A DNA stretch of 64,000 bases from Pseudomonas sp. ANT_H4 (lineage in GTDB: Bacteria; Pseudomonadota; Gammaproteobacteria; Pseudomonadales; Pseudomonadaceae). Below the pieces are notes generated by a model that searched no databases, was not told where the DNA came from, and saw only the letters and a program-made list of their open reading frames with translations. Position numbers and translations under genes: made by a program. How positions within the stretch are numbered: position 1 is the stretch's first letter; the number at the start of each line of letters is the position of its first letter. The stretch is from assembly GCF_008369295.1 (NCBI RefSeq), contig NZ_VOBG01000003.1:186001-250000 (forward strand), written 5' to 3'. Shown here piece by piece: positions 8,760 through 17,513 of the stretch.

Positions 8760-10388
8760 TTAAAGCAGGATGGTGCGGATGTCCGCCAGCAGGTCGCTCA
8801 GACGCTTGGTGAAGCGAGCAGCAGCGGCGCCGTTGATCACACGGTGATCGTAGGACAACGACAGTGGCAACATCAGCTTGGGCTGGAAGGCTTTGCCGTC
8901 CCACACAGGCTGGATGGTGGCCTTGGAAACGCCGAGGATCGCGACTTCCGGTGCGTTGACGATTGGCGTGAAGCCAGTGCCGCCAATGTGCCCGAGGCTG
9001 GAGATGGTGAAGCAAGCGCCTTGCATGTCGTCTGCGGTGAGCTTCTTGTCACGGGCCTTGGCAGCCAGCGTAGCGGCTTCGGCAGCCAGTTGCAGCAGGT
9101 TCTTCTGATCAACGTTCTTGATCACAGGCACCAACAGGCCGTCCGGGGTATCGACCGCGAAGCCGATGTTCACGTACTTCTTGCGAATGATCGCCTTGCC
9201 GCTAGGTGCCAGCGAGCTGTTGAAGTCCGGCAGTTCCTTGAGCAGGTGCGCGCAGGACTTGAGCAGCAGTGGCAGGATGGTCAGTTTGACGCCGGCTTTT
9301 TCGGCCACGGCTTTCTGCGCGATGCGGAAAGCTTCCAGGTCGGTAATGTCGGCCTGGTCGAACTGAGTCACGTGCGGAATGTTCAGCCAGCTGCGGTGCA
9401 GGCTCGACGCGCCGATTTGCATCAGGCGGGTCATTGGCACTTCTTCGGTTTCGCCGAAGCGGCTGAAGTCCACAACCGGGATCGGCGGAATACCAGCACC
9501 GCCGGTAGCGCCTGCGGCCGGAGCCTCCTTGGCCTTCTGCATCATGGATTTGACGTAGACCTGCACGTCTTCCTTGAGCACACGACCGTGGGGGCCGCTG
9601 GCCGTTACCGCGTTCAACTCGACGCCGAACTCACGGGCCAGTTGGCGCACGGCAGGGCCGGCATGAACCTTGGCACCGCTTGGCGCAGGCGCAGCAGCAG
9701 GGGCCGGTGCGGCCTCGGCTTTTGCAGCAGGCGCTGGAGCGGCGGCCGGGGTCGCCTCAGCCTTGGCGGCTGGTGCGGCCGCGGCGGCAGGAGCTTTTTC
9801 AGCAGGTGCAGCAGCACCCTGGACTTTCAGCTTGAGGATGAAGTCACCCGTGCCGACTTCGTCATCCAGCTTGACGCCAATGCTTTCCACCACGCCGGCA
9901 GCCGGCGATGGGATTTCCATGCTGGCCTTGTCGGATTCCAGGGTGATCAGCGACTGGTCGGCTTCGACGGTGTCGCCGACCTTGACCAGCAGCTCGATGA
10001 TCTTGGCCTTGCCCGACGAGCCGATGTCCGGAACATGAATGTCCTGGACTGTGGCGGCGGCCGGGGCCGGGGCCGCTGGGGCCTCGGCAACAGCGGCAGG
10101 CTTCTCGGCGGCAGCCGGGGCCGCAGCAGGAGCCTCAGGCGCCGCGGCAGCGGCACCCTCGACTTCCAGTTCCAGCAGTTCGTCGCCTTCTTTCAGGCGG
10201 TCGCCCAGCTTCACTTTCAGGCTTTTGACCACGCCGGCCTTGGGAGCAGGGATTTCCATGCTCGCCTTGTCCGATTCCAGGGTCAGGATGCTCTGGTCGG
10301 CTTCGATACGGTCGCCGACCTTCACAAACAGTTCAATTACTTCCCCTTCACCGCTGCCGATGTCAGGTACGCGAATGAGTTCGCTCAC
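8760..10388 (-). CDS. aceF: Pyruvate dehydrogenase E2, dihydrolipoamide acetyltransferase
   Basis: E2 forms the core of the pyruvate dehydrogenase complex and transfers the acetyl group to CoA. The 542-residue product has two lipoyl domains, each with ESDKASMEIP (lipoyl lysines near 41 and 154). They are joined by Ala/Pro-rich linkers, followed by the E1/E3-binding domain (about 245-285) and the catalytic domain ending with DHRVINGAAAARF, which carries the active-site histidine. The start is GTG with AGGAGA six bases upstream. It follows aceE with an 11-base gap and is clearly co-transcribed. Two lipoyl domains is the Pseudomonas/Azotobacter-type variant, against three in E. coli. The alanine-rich linkers produce long spurious open frames on the opposite strand. 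Confidence 0.97.
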   Translation of the reverse strand: MSELIRVPDIGSGEGEVIELFVKVGDRIEADQSILTLESDKASMEIPAPKAGVVKSLKVKLGDRLKEGDELLELEVEGAAAAAPEAPAAAPAAAEKPAAVAEAPAAPAPAAATVQDIHVPDIGSSGKAKIIELLVKVGDTVEADQSLITLESDKASMEIPSPAAGVVESIGVKLDDEVGTGDFILKLKVQGAAAPAEKAPAAAAAPAAKAEATPAAAPAPAAKAEAAPAPAAAPAPSGAKVHAGPAVRQLAREFGVELNAVTASGPHGRVLKEDVQVYVKSMMQKAKEAPAAGATGGAGIPPIPVVDFSRFGETEEVPMTRLMQIGASSLHRSWLNIPHVTQFDQADITDLEAFRIAQKAVAEKAGVKLTILPLLLKSCAHLLKELPDFNSSLAPSGKAIIRKKYVNIGFAVDTPDGLLVPVIKNVDQKNLLQLAAEAATLAAKARDKKLTADDMQGACFTISSLGHIGGTGFTPIVNAPEVAILGVSKATIQPVWDGKAFQPKLMLPLSLSYDHRVINGAAAARFTKRLSDLLADIRTILL

Positions 10389-10399
10389 AGAAAATCTCC

Positions 10400-13045
10400 T
10401 CAGCAGTCCAGTGGGTTGCGTTTTTCCGGGTTGATCCCGAACTTGACGATAGCTTCAGCCACCACCTTAGGTTCGATATCACCACGGTCAGCCAAGGCTT
10501 CCAGGGCTGCCAACACCACGAAATGACGGTCAACTTCGAAGAAGTGACGCAGCTTCTTGCGGCTGTCACTGCGGCCGAAACCGTCGGTGCCCAGGACTTT
10601 GAATTCCTTGGACGGGACCCACTGGCGAATTTGTTCAGCAAACAGTTTCATGTAGTCGGTGGAGGCGATAACCGGACCCTTACGGCCAGTCAGGCACTCT
10701 TCTACGTAGCTCAGCACAGGCTTCTGACCTGGGTGCAGACGGTTGCTGCGCTCCACGGCCAGGCCATCGCGACGCAGTTCGTTGAAGCTGGTAACGCTCC
10801 ACACGTCCGCGCCGATGTTGAACTCTTCACGCAGGATTTTCGCCGCTTCACGGACTTCACGCAGGATGGTGCCGGAGCCCATCAGCTGCACGTGGTGCGC
10901 CGCTTCCTTGGTGTCTTCTTCGAGCAGGTACATGCCCTTGATGATGCCTTCCTCGACACCGGCCGGCATGGCTGGCTGCTGGTAGGACTCGTTCATCACG
11001 GTGATGTAGTAGAAGACGTCCTGTTGCTCTTCGGTCATCTTCTTCATGCCGTCCTGGATGATCACCGCCAGCTCATAGCCGTAGGTTGGATCAAAGGTGC
11101 GGCAGTTCGGGATGGTGCCCGCCAGGATGTGGCTGTGACCGTCTTCGTGTTGCAGGCCTTCGCCGTTCAGCGTGGTCCGGCCAGCGGTGCCGCCGATCAG
11201 GAAGCCACGGGTACGGCTGTCGCCAGCAGCCCAGGCCAGGTCGCCGATACGCTGGAAACCGAACATCGAGTAGAAGATGTAGAACGGCAGCATCGGCTGG
11301 TTGTGGCTGGAGTACGAAGTACCGGCAGCGATGAAGGAGCTCATGGCGCCTGCTTCGTTGATGCCTTCTTCGAGAATCTGGCCCTTCTTGTCTTCGCGGT
11401 AGAACATCACCTGGTCTTTATCGACTGGCTCGTAGAGCTGGCCGACGGAGGAGTAGATGCCCAACTGGCGGAACATGCCTTCCATACCGAAGGTACGGGC
11501 TTCGTCCGGGATGATCGGGACGATACGCGGGCCGATTTCCTTGTCCTTGACCAGTTGCGCGAGAATTCGCACGAAGGCCATGGTGGTGGAGATTTCACGG
11601 TCGCCCGAGCCGTCCAGGATCGCCTTGAGGGTCTCCAGTGGTGGCGTCGGAATGCTGATGCTTTTGGCGCGACGCTGTGGCACGAAACCGCCCAGTGCAG
11701 TGCGGCGCTCGCTCAGGTAGCGGGCTTCGGCGCTGCCTTCTTCAGGTTTGAAGAACGGCAGGTTTTCCAGCTCTTCGTCCTTGACCGGGATGTCGAAACG
11801 ATCGCGGAACAGCTTCAGGCTTTCAACATCAACCTTCTTGGTGTTGTGCGCGGTGTTTTTCGCTTCGCCGGCGCCAGTGCCATAACCCTTGATGGTCTTG
11901 GCCAGGATGACGGTAGGTTGTTCTTTGTGGTTGACCGCTTCGTGGTACGCCGCGTAGACCTTGTACGGGTCGTGGCCACCACGGTTGAGCTTCCAGATCT
12001 CGTCGTCGGACAGGTCGGCAACCATCGCCTTGAGTTCAGGCGTGTTGAAGAAGTGTTCGCGAACAAACGCGCCGTCTTTGGCCTTGTAGTTCTGGTACTC
12101 GCCGTCGATGACTTCGTCCATCCGGCGTTGCAGGATACCGTCGACGTCCTTGGCCAGCAGTGGGTCCCAGAAACGGCCCCAGATGACTTTGGTGACATTC
12201 CACTGAGCTCCACGGAACACACCTTCGAGTTCCTGGATGATCTTGCCGTTGCCGCGAACCGGGCCGTCGAGGCGCTGCAGGTTGCAGTTGATGACGAAGA
12301 TCAGGTTGTCCAGCTTTTCGCGGCCAGCCAGGGAGATCGCGCCCAGGGATTCCGGCTCGTCGCACTCGCCGTCGCCCAGGAAACACCAGACTTTTTGCTT
12401 GCCCTCCGGGATGAAGCCACGGGCTTCCAGGTACTTCATGAAACGCGCCTGGTAGATCGCCTGGATCGGGCCCAGCCCCATGGATACAGTCGGGAACTGC
12501 CAGAAATCGGGCATCAGCCAAGGGTGCGGATAGGACGACAGGCCATGACCGTCGACTTCCTGGCGGAAGTTGTTCATTTGTTCTTCGGTGATGCGACCTT
12601 CCATGAACGCGCGGGCGTAAACGCCTGGCGAGGTGTGGCCCTGGAAGTAGATCAGGTCGCCGCCGTGTTCTTCGGCCGGGGCCTGGAAGAAGTAGTTGAA
12701 GCCGATGTCATACAGGGTTGCGCTGGAGGCGAAGCTGGAGATGTGACCGCCCAGGTCAGAATCTTTCAAGTTCGTGCGCATTACCATGGCCATCGCGTTC
12801 CAGCGTACCAGCGAGCGAATGCGGCGTTCCATGAACAGGTCGCCAGGCATGCGTGCTTCGTGGGTAACGGGGATGGTGTTGCGGTACGGTGTGGTGATGG
12901 CGTAGGGCAGTTGCGAGCCGCTGCGGGTCGCGAGTTCGCCCATACGGGTCATCAGGTAGTGAGCACGGTCTTCGCCTTCTTTGTCGAGAACCGATTCCAG
13001 GGCGTCCAGCCATTCCTGGGTTTCGACGGGATCGAGGTCTTGCAT
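10400..13045 (-). CDS. aceE: Pyruvate dehydrogenase E1 component (homodimeric type)
   Basis: This thiamine-diphosphate enzyme decarboxylates pyruvate and acetylates the lipoyl group of AceF. The 881-residue length fits the homodimeric E1 of gammaproteobacteria. The ThDP motif begins GDGECDEPES and ends at NCN about 30 residues later. HTSPGVYARAFMEGR and GHSHILAGTIPNCR are further family-typical segments. It is the first gene of aceEF, with a GGAG ribosome site before the ATG. The two palindromes at 13155-13220 lie 110-175 bases upstream of the start, where a PdhR- or LldR-like GntR regulator could act. Confidence 0.97.
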   Translation of the reverse strand: MQDLDPVETQEWLDALESVLDKEGEDRAHYLMTRMGELATRSGSQLPYAITTPYRNTIPVTHEARMPGDLFMERRIRSLVRWNAMAMVMRTNLKDSDLGGHISSFASSATLYDIGFNYFFQAPAEEHGGDLIYFQGHTSPGVYARAFMEGRITEEQMNNFRQEVDGHGLSSYPHPWLMPDFWQFPTVSMGLGPIQAIYQARFMKYLEARGFIPEGKQKVWCFLGDGECDEPESLGAISLAGREKLDNLIFVINCNLQRLDGPVRGNGKIIQELEGVFRGAQWNVTKVIWGRFWDPLLAKDVDGILQRRMDEVIDGEYQNYKAKDGAFVREHFFNTPELKAMVADLSDDEIWKLNRGGHDPYKVYAAYHEAVNHKEQPTVILAKTIKGYGTGAGEAKNTAHNTKKVDVESLKLFRDRFDIPVKDEELENLPFFKPEEGSAEARYLSERRTALGGFVPQRRAKSISIPTPPLETLKAILDGSGDREISTTMAFVRILAQLVKDKEIGPRIVPIIPDEARTFGMEGMFRQLGIYSSVGQLYEPVDKDQVMFYREDKKGQILEEGINEAGAMSSFIAAGTSYSSHNQPMLPFYIFYSMFGFQRIGDLAWAAGDSRTRGFLIGGTAGRTTLNGEGLQHEDGHSHILAGTIPNCRTFDPTYGYELAVIIQDGMKKMTEEQQDVFYYITVMNESYQQPAMPAGVEEGIIKGMYLLEEDTKEAAHHVQLMGSGTILREVREAAKILREEFNIGADVWSVTSFNELRRDGLAVERSNRLHPGQKPVLSYVEECLTGRKGPVIASTDYMKLFAEQIRQWVPSKEFKVLGTDGFGRSDSRKKLRHFFEVDRHFVVLAALEALADRGDIEPKVVAEAIVKFGINPEKRNPLDC

Positions 13046-13154
13046 GGCTTGCTCCAGGGCGGAAAGGCTTCCAGAATCGGTTGCCTGAGTTTGCGACTGG
13101 CCTTGTGGGCAGACGACATAAATTCTTGGATGACCGGAGATTGTTCCGGCGTTG

Positions 13155-13169
13155 TGTAGTTTTACTACA
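13155..13169. promoter_or_regulatory. GntR/FadR-type operator candidate, copy 1
   Basis: TGTAGTTTTACTACA is a perfect 15-base palindrome apart from its central base. Its core TAGTTTTACTA fits the published FadR-subfamily consensus TNGTNNNACNA exactly. It lies in the aceE-glnE divergent region, 110 bases upstream of aceE. The bound protein is not encoded in the window. Confidence 0.65.
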
Positions 13170-13207
13170 AATCGTCGGCCATTTCAGCCTTTCGAATGTA
13201 TATACGA

Positions 13208-13220
13208 GTAGTAAAACTAC
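13208..13220. promoter_or_regulatory. GntR/FadR-type operator candidate, copy 2
   Basis: GTAGTAAAACTAC contains TAGTAAAACTA, the exact reverse complement of the core of copy 1. The centres are 52 bases apart, close to five helical turns, so both sites face the same side of the DNA. This supports paired binding and possibly looping. Confidence 0.65.
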
Positions 13221-13427
13221 AGAAGAGTGAGCTGTTGGCTCCTTCTGGTTGGTGAGAATAATCGTTATTGTGGGTCTTTTGCGAACAAGAAAAGGTGAAG
13301 AATTGATGTTGACTGCCAAAAACGAAAAGTTTTCAGCTATTTCTAACTTTTGTTCGACAGTCCTTCACCGAGCGTGGTTCTTGCTATCACCGCAACAGGC
13401 CTTTCACATGCCGATCAAGGATAGACC

Positions 13428-16367
13428 ATGAGCCTTCCAATGCTGGCTGAACTGCCAGCCATTCTTTTGCCGTTTGTCAGTCGTGCCGAGCAATCGTTGC
13501 GCGCCGCCGTGGCGCAACTGGACGACGACCATGGTCTGTCCGACTGGACGCCGCAACGTTGGGCCGACTTCGCCCGGGTCTGCGCCGCTAGTGATTTTGT
13601 CAGTGAACAGAGCGTTCGTGACCCTGTGATGTTGTTGGAACTGGTGGCCTGGGGCGAGCTGGATCGCGGTTTTGCACCCGATGAGCTGTGCGGGCAGATC
13701 GCGGGTGCTGTGCAACAAGCCGAAACAGAAGATGAGCTGGGTCGCTGCCTGCGCCGCCAGCGCACTCGCCAGCAAGTACGGATCATCTGGCGCGACCTGA
13801 CCCGACAGGCGGACCTGGTCCAGACCTGCCGCGATTTGTCAGACATGGCCGACGCCAGCATCGACCAGGCCTATCAATGGCTGTACCAGCGCCATTGTGT
13901 CCAGTTCGGCACACCCACCGGCCGACGTAGCGGCGAGCCGCAGCCGATGGTCATTCTCGGCATGGGCAAGCTCGGCGCGGTGGAGTTGAACCTGTCGTCG
14001 GACATCGACTTGATCTTTGCCTATCCGGAAGGCGGCGAGACCGTAGGCGTCAAGCGCTCCCTGGACAACCAGGAGTTCTTCATCCGCCTGGGCCAGAAGC
14101 TGATCAAGGCCCTTGACCCGATGACGGTCGACGGCTTTGTATTTCGCGTCGACATGCGCCTGCGGCCCTACGGTTCATCCGGGGCGCTGGTGCTCAGCTT
14201 CAATGCATTGGAGCAGTACTACCAGGACCAGGGCCGTGACTGGGAGCGCTACGCCATGATCAAGGCGCGGGTGGTGGCCGGGGATCAGGTGGCCGGCGCG
14301 CAACTGCTCGACATGCTGCGACCGTTTGTCTACCGCCGTTACCTGGATTTTTCCGCCATCGAAGCGCTGCGCACCATGAAGCAGCTGATTCAGCAGGAAG
14401 TGCGGCGCAAGGGCATGGCCGAGAACATCAAGCTGGGCTCTGGTGGTATTCGTGAAGTGGAATTTATCGCCCAGGCGTTCCAGCTTATCCATGGCGGTCG
14501 CGATTTGAGCCTGCAGCAGCGCCCACTGTTAAAGGTGCTTGGCACCCTGGAAGGGCAGGGTTACCTTCCGCCGGCGGTGGTCGCCGAGTTGCGCAATGGC
14601 TACGAATTCCTGCGCTACACCGAACACGCGATCCAGGCGATTGCCGACCGGCAGACGCAAATGCTTCCGGACGGCTTAGAGGATCAGGCGCGGATTGCCT
14701 TCATGATGGGCTTCCCGGACTGGACGGCGTTCCATGAGCGGCTGATGTACTGGCGCGGTCGGGTGGACTGGCACTTTCGCCAAGTCATCGCCGATCCGGA
14801 TGAAGAGGAGGGCGAGGAAAGCGAACTGGTGGTGGGCGGAGAGTGGTTGCCGCTGTGGGAAGAGTCCCAGGACGAAGAAGCCGCTTGCCGTCAGTTGCAC
14901 GAAGGCGGTTTTGTCGACGGACCCAAGGCATTGAGGGCCTTGGCCGGACTGCGCGGCAGCCCGCAATTGCGCGCCATGCAGCGTCTGAGCCGTGAGCGTC
15001 TCGACGCATTTATCCCGCGTTTGCTGGCCCAGTCGGTCGAACATGCCAGCCCGGACCTGGTGCTGGAACGCGTGTTGCCGTTGGTTGAAGCGGTGGCACG
15101 GCGTTCCGCGTATCTAGTACTGCTGACGGAAAACCCTGGCGCCTTGCGTAGGCTGTTGACCCTGTGCGCTGCCAGCCCGTGGATCGCCGAGCAGATCACC
15201 CGCTTCCCGTTGCTGCTGGACGAATTGCTCAACGAAGGCCGCCTGTTCAAGCCGCCTCTGGCGCCGGAGCTGGCTGCCGAACTGCGCGAGCGCCTGACGC
15301 GGATCCCCGAAGACGACCTTGAGCAGCAGATGGAAGCCCTGCGCAATTTCAAGCTGGCCCACCGCCTACGGGTCGCCGCCTCGGAAATCGCTGGCAGCCT
15401 GCCATTGATGAAAGTAAGTGACTACCTGACCTGGCTCGCCGAAGCGATTCTCGAACAAGTGCTGGCCCTGGCCTGGCGCCAGACCGTCGCTCGCCACGGT
15501 TCGCCGCAGCGTGTGGACGGCACCCTGTGCGATCCTGGGTTCATCATTGTCGGTTATGGGAAAGTGGGTGGTATCGAACTGGGGCATGGTTCGGACCTGG
15601 ACCTGGTGTTTATTCACGACGGTGACCCGCAAGCCGAAACCGACGGCGCCAAACCCATCGACGGTGCGCAGTTTTTTACCCGATTGGGCCAGCGAATCAT
15701 TCATCTGCTGACCACCCAGACCAACTCCGGGCAACTGTACGAGGTGGATATGCGCCTGCGACCGTCAGGCGCTTCCGGTCTGTTGGTCAGTTCCCTGGGG
15801 GCGTTTGCCCGTTATCAGGAAAATGAAGCCTGGACCTGGGAGCATCAGGCTCTGGTGCGGGCGCGGGTATTGGTGGGCAGCCAGGACGTTGGTCGTGCTT
15901 TTGAGCAAGTGCGGGCCCAGGTATTGGGGCGTGCGCAGGACCTGGCGAAGCTACGCCAGGAGGTCAGTGAGATGCGCGCCAAGATGCGTGACAATCTGGG
16001 AACCAGGTCCACGGCGGCCGGCACCGGGGCCAATGCCTTCGAGCCCACGGCCTCGTTCGACCTCAAGCAGGACGCCGGAGGTATCGTCGATATTGAATTT
16101 ATGGTGCAATACGCGGCTTTGGCGTGGTCTGCGCAACATCCTTCGTTGCTACGCTACACCGACAATATCCGCATCCTGGAAGGCCTGGAGCAGGTCGGGC
16201 TAATGCCCGCCGCCGATGCCCATCTGCTGCGTGAGGTCTATAAGGCCTACCGTTCCGTCGCTCATCGTCAGGCTTTGCAGAATGAGGCCGGGGTGGTCAG
16301 CGGTGACCAGTTCGCGGACGAACGGCGCCAGGTGAAGCGAATCTGGAAGGAACTGGGGTTAAGCTGA
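13428..16367 (+). CDS. glnE: Bifunctional glutamine synthetase adenylyltransferase/adenylyl-removing enzyme
   Basis: GlnE adenylylates and de-adenylylates glutamine synthetase in response to PII and glutamine, linking nitrogen status to ammonium assimilation. The 979-residue product has the two expected nucleotidyltransferase domains. The N-terminal one (adenylyl-removing) carries LSSDIDLIFAYPEGG and DMRLRPYGSSG. The C-terminal one (adenylylating) carries GHGSDLDLVFIHD and DMRLRPSGASG. An AAGGAT ribosome site precedes the ATG. In P. aeruginosa ilvE lies between glnE and waaF, as I recall; here only 110 bases separate them. Confidence 0.96.
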   Translation: MSLPMLAELPAILLPFVSRAEQSLRAAVAQLDDDHGLSDWTPQRWADFARVCAASDFVSEQSVRDPVMLLELVAWGELDRGFAPDELCGQIAGAVQQAETEDELGRCLRRQRTRQQVRIIWRDLTRQADLVQTCRDLSDMADASIDQAYQWLYQRHCVQFGTPTGRRSGEPQPMVILGMGKLGAVELNLSSDIDLIFAYPEGGETVGVKRSLDNQEFFIRLGQKLIKALDPMTVDGFVFRVDMRLRPYGSSGALVLSFNALEQYYQDQGRDWERYAMIKARVVAGDQVAGAQLLDMLRPFVYRRYLDFSAIEALRTMKQLIQQEVRRKGMAENIKLGSGGIREVEFIAQAFQLIHGGRDLSLQQRPLLKVLGTLEGQGYLPPAVVAELRNGYEFLRYTEHAIQAIADRQTQMLPDGLEDQARIAFMMGFPDWTAFHERLMYWRGRVDWHFRQVIADPDEEEGEESELVVGGEWLPLWEESQDEEAACRQLHEGGFVDGPKALRALAGLRGSPQLRAMQRLSRERLDAFIPRLLAQSVEHASPDLVLERVLPLVEAVARRSAYLVLLTENPGALRRLLTLCAASPWIAEQITRFPLLLDELLNEGRLFKPPLAPELAAELRERLTRIPEDDLEQQMEALRNFKLAHRLRVAASEIAGSLPLMKVSDYLTWLAEAILEQVLALAWRQTVARHGSPQRVDGTLCDPGFIIVGYGKVGGIELGHGSDLDLVFIHDGDPQAETDGAKPIDGAQFFTRLGQRIIHLLTTQTNSGQLYEVDMRLRPSGASGLLVSSLGAFARYQENEAWTWEHQALVRARVLVGSQDVGRAFEQVRAQVLGRAQDLAKLRQEVSEMRAKMRDNLGTRSTAAGTGANAFEPTASFDLKQDAGGIVDIEFMVQYAALAWSAQHPSLLRYTDNIRILEGLEQVGLMPAADAHLLREVYKAYRSVAHRQALQNEAGVVSGDQFADERRQVKRIWKELGLS

Positions 16368-16436
16368 AACAACTTTAATGTGGGACATTTTTTAATGTGG
16401 GAGCTGGGTGTGCCATTCCCGCACAGACTATCGAGG

Positions 16437-16466
16437 CGGGGAGGCATGAGCCTCCCCGTATCGTTT
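16437..16466 (+). terminator. Possible terminator between glnE and waaF
   Basis: CGGGGAGGC-atga-GCCTCCCCG is a nine-pair hairpin with a four-base loop, followed by TATCGTTT. The T run is weak, so termination may be partial. Just upstream, 16378-16432 contains REP-like fragments (TGTGGGA repeated). Confidence 0.45.
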
Positions 16467-16477
16467 GTGGAAACTAC

Positions 16478-17512
16478 ATGAATATTCTGATCGTTGGGCC
16501 CAGTTGGGTCGGTGACATGGTGATGGCGCAGACACTGTTCCAGTGCCTGAAACAACGTCATCCCGACTGCGAAATCGACGTGCTCGCCCCCGAGTGGAGC
16601 CGGCCGATTCTGGAGCGTATGCCCGAGGTGCGTCAGGCCTTGAGCTTTCCGCTCGGCCATGGCGCCCTGGAGCTTGCGACCCGTCGACGCATCGGCAAGT
16701 CCCTGGCTGGCCAGTACGACCAGGCGATCCTGCTGCCCAATTCGATGAAATCGGCGTTGGTGCCATTCTTCGCCGGCATCCCCAAGCGCACCGGCTGGCG
16801 CGGCGAGTTCCGTTACGGCTTGCTCAACGACGTGCGCAAGCTCGACAAGGCGCGTTACCCGCTGATGATCGAGCGTTTTATGGCCCTGGCCTACGCGCCC
16901 GGTGCCGAGTTGCCGACGCCGTACCCGCGCCCCAGCCTGCAAATCGATCCGGTTACCCGCGACGCGGCCCTGGCCAAATTCGGCTTGACCCTAGACCGGC
17001 CGGTGCTGGCGCTGTGCCCTGGCGCCGAGTTTGGCGAGTCCAAGCGCTGGCCGTCGGAGCACTACGCCAAGGTCGCCGAGATAAAAATTCGCGAAGGTTG
17101 GCAAGTCTGGCTGTTCGGCTCGAAAAATGATCACTCGGTGGGTGAAGACATTCGTCAGCGTTTGATTCCGGGACTGCGCGAAGAAGCGGTCAACCTCAGC
17201 GGCGACACGTCCCTGGCCGAGGCCATCGACCTGTTGTCCTGCGCCGATTCGGTGGTGTCCAACGATTCCGGCCTGATGCACGTTGCTGCTGCGTTGAATC
17301 GCCCGCTGGTAGCGGTGTACGGCTCCACTTCCCCGGATTTCACCCCGCCGTTGGCCGACAAGGTCGAAGTGGTGCGGCTGGGTCTGGATTGCAGCCCGTG
17401 CTTTGACCGTACCTGCCGTTTTGGCCACTACAACTGCTTGCGCCAGTTGCTGCCGCAGCCTGTGGCCGACGCCTTGCAGCGGTTGCAGGGCACTGTGGTC
17501 GAGGTTCGCTGA
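16478..17512 (+). CDS. waaF: ADP-heptose:LPS heptosyltransferase II WaaF
   Basis: WaaF adds the second heptose to the LPS inner core at the cytoplasmic face of the inner membrane. The product is 344 residues and belongs to glycosyltransferase family 9. The start MNILIVGPSWVGDMVM is canonical for WaaF, so I rejected the 27-residue upstream extension. CPGAEFGESKRWP and NDSGLMHVAAAL form the ADP-heptose site. It is the first gene of the LPS core operon; waaC begins one base after the waaF stop. Confidence 0.96.
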   Translation: MNILIVGPSWVGDMVMAQTLFQCLKQRHPDCEIDVLAPEWSRPILERMPEVRQALSFPLGHGALELATRRRIGKSLAGQYDQAILLPNSMKSALVPFFAGIPKRTGWRGEFRYGLLNDVRKLDKARYPLMIERFMALAYAPGAELPTPYPRPSLQIDPVTRDAALAKFGLTLDRPVLALCPGAEFGESKRWPSEHYAKVAEIKIREGWQVWLFGSKNDHSVGEDIRQRLIPGLREEAVNLSGDTSLAEAIDLLSCADSVVSNDSGLMHVAAALNRPLVAVYGSTSPDFTPPLADKVEVVRLGLDCSPCFDRTCRFGHYNCLRQLLPQPVADALQRLQGTVVEVR

Positions 17513-17513
17513 G

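Larger units (their letters stand above)
13046..13427. other. Divergent regulatory region between aceE and glnE
   Basis: These 382 bases lie between the divergent genes and must hold both promoters. They contain the two GntR-type palindromes and an AT-rich dyad at about 13255-13273 (AATAATCGTTATT). I could not assign -35/-10 pairs with confidence. No extra gene is seen. Confidence 0.6.

Noticed and set aside
10523..13159. 878-codon open frame on the plus strand opposite aceE
   Set aside because: It mirrors aceE codon by codon, has no ribosome site, and its translation has no recognisable domain. It is a GC-rich shadow.
13255..13273. AT-rich dyad AATAATCGTTATT resembling a Fur box between aceE and glnE
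   Set aside because: I count only about 12 of 19 matches to the Fur consensus and neither neighbour is an expected iron-regulated gene. It is kept only as a note.
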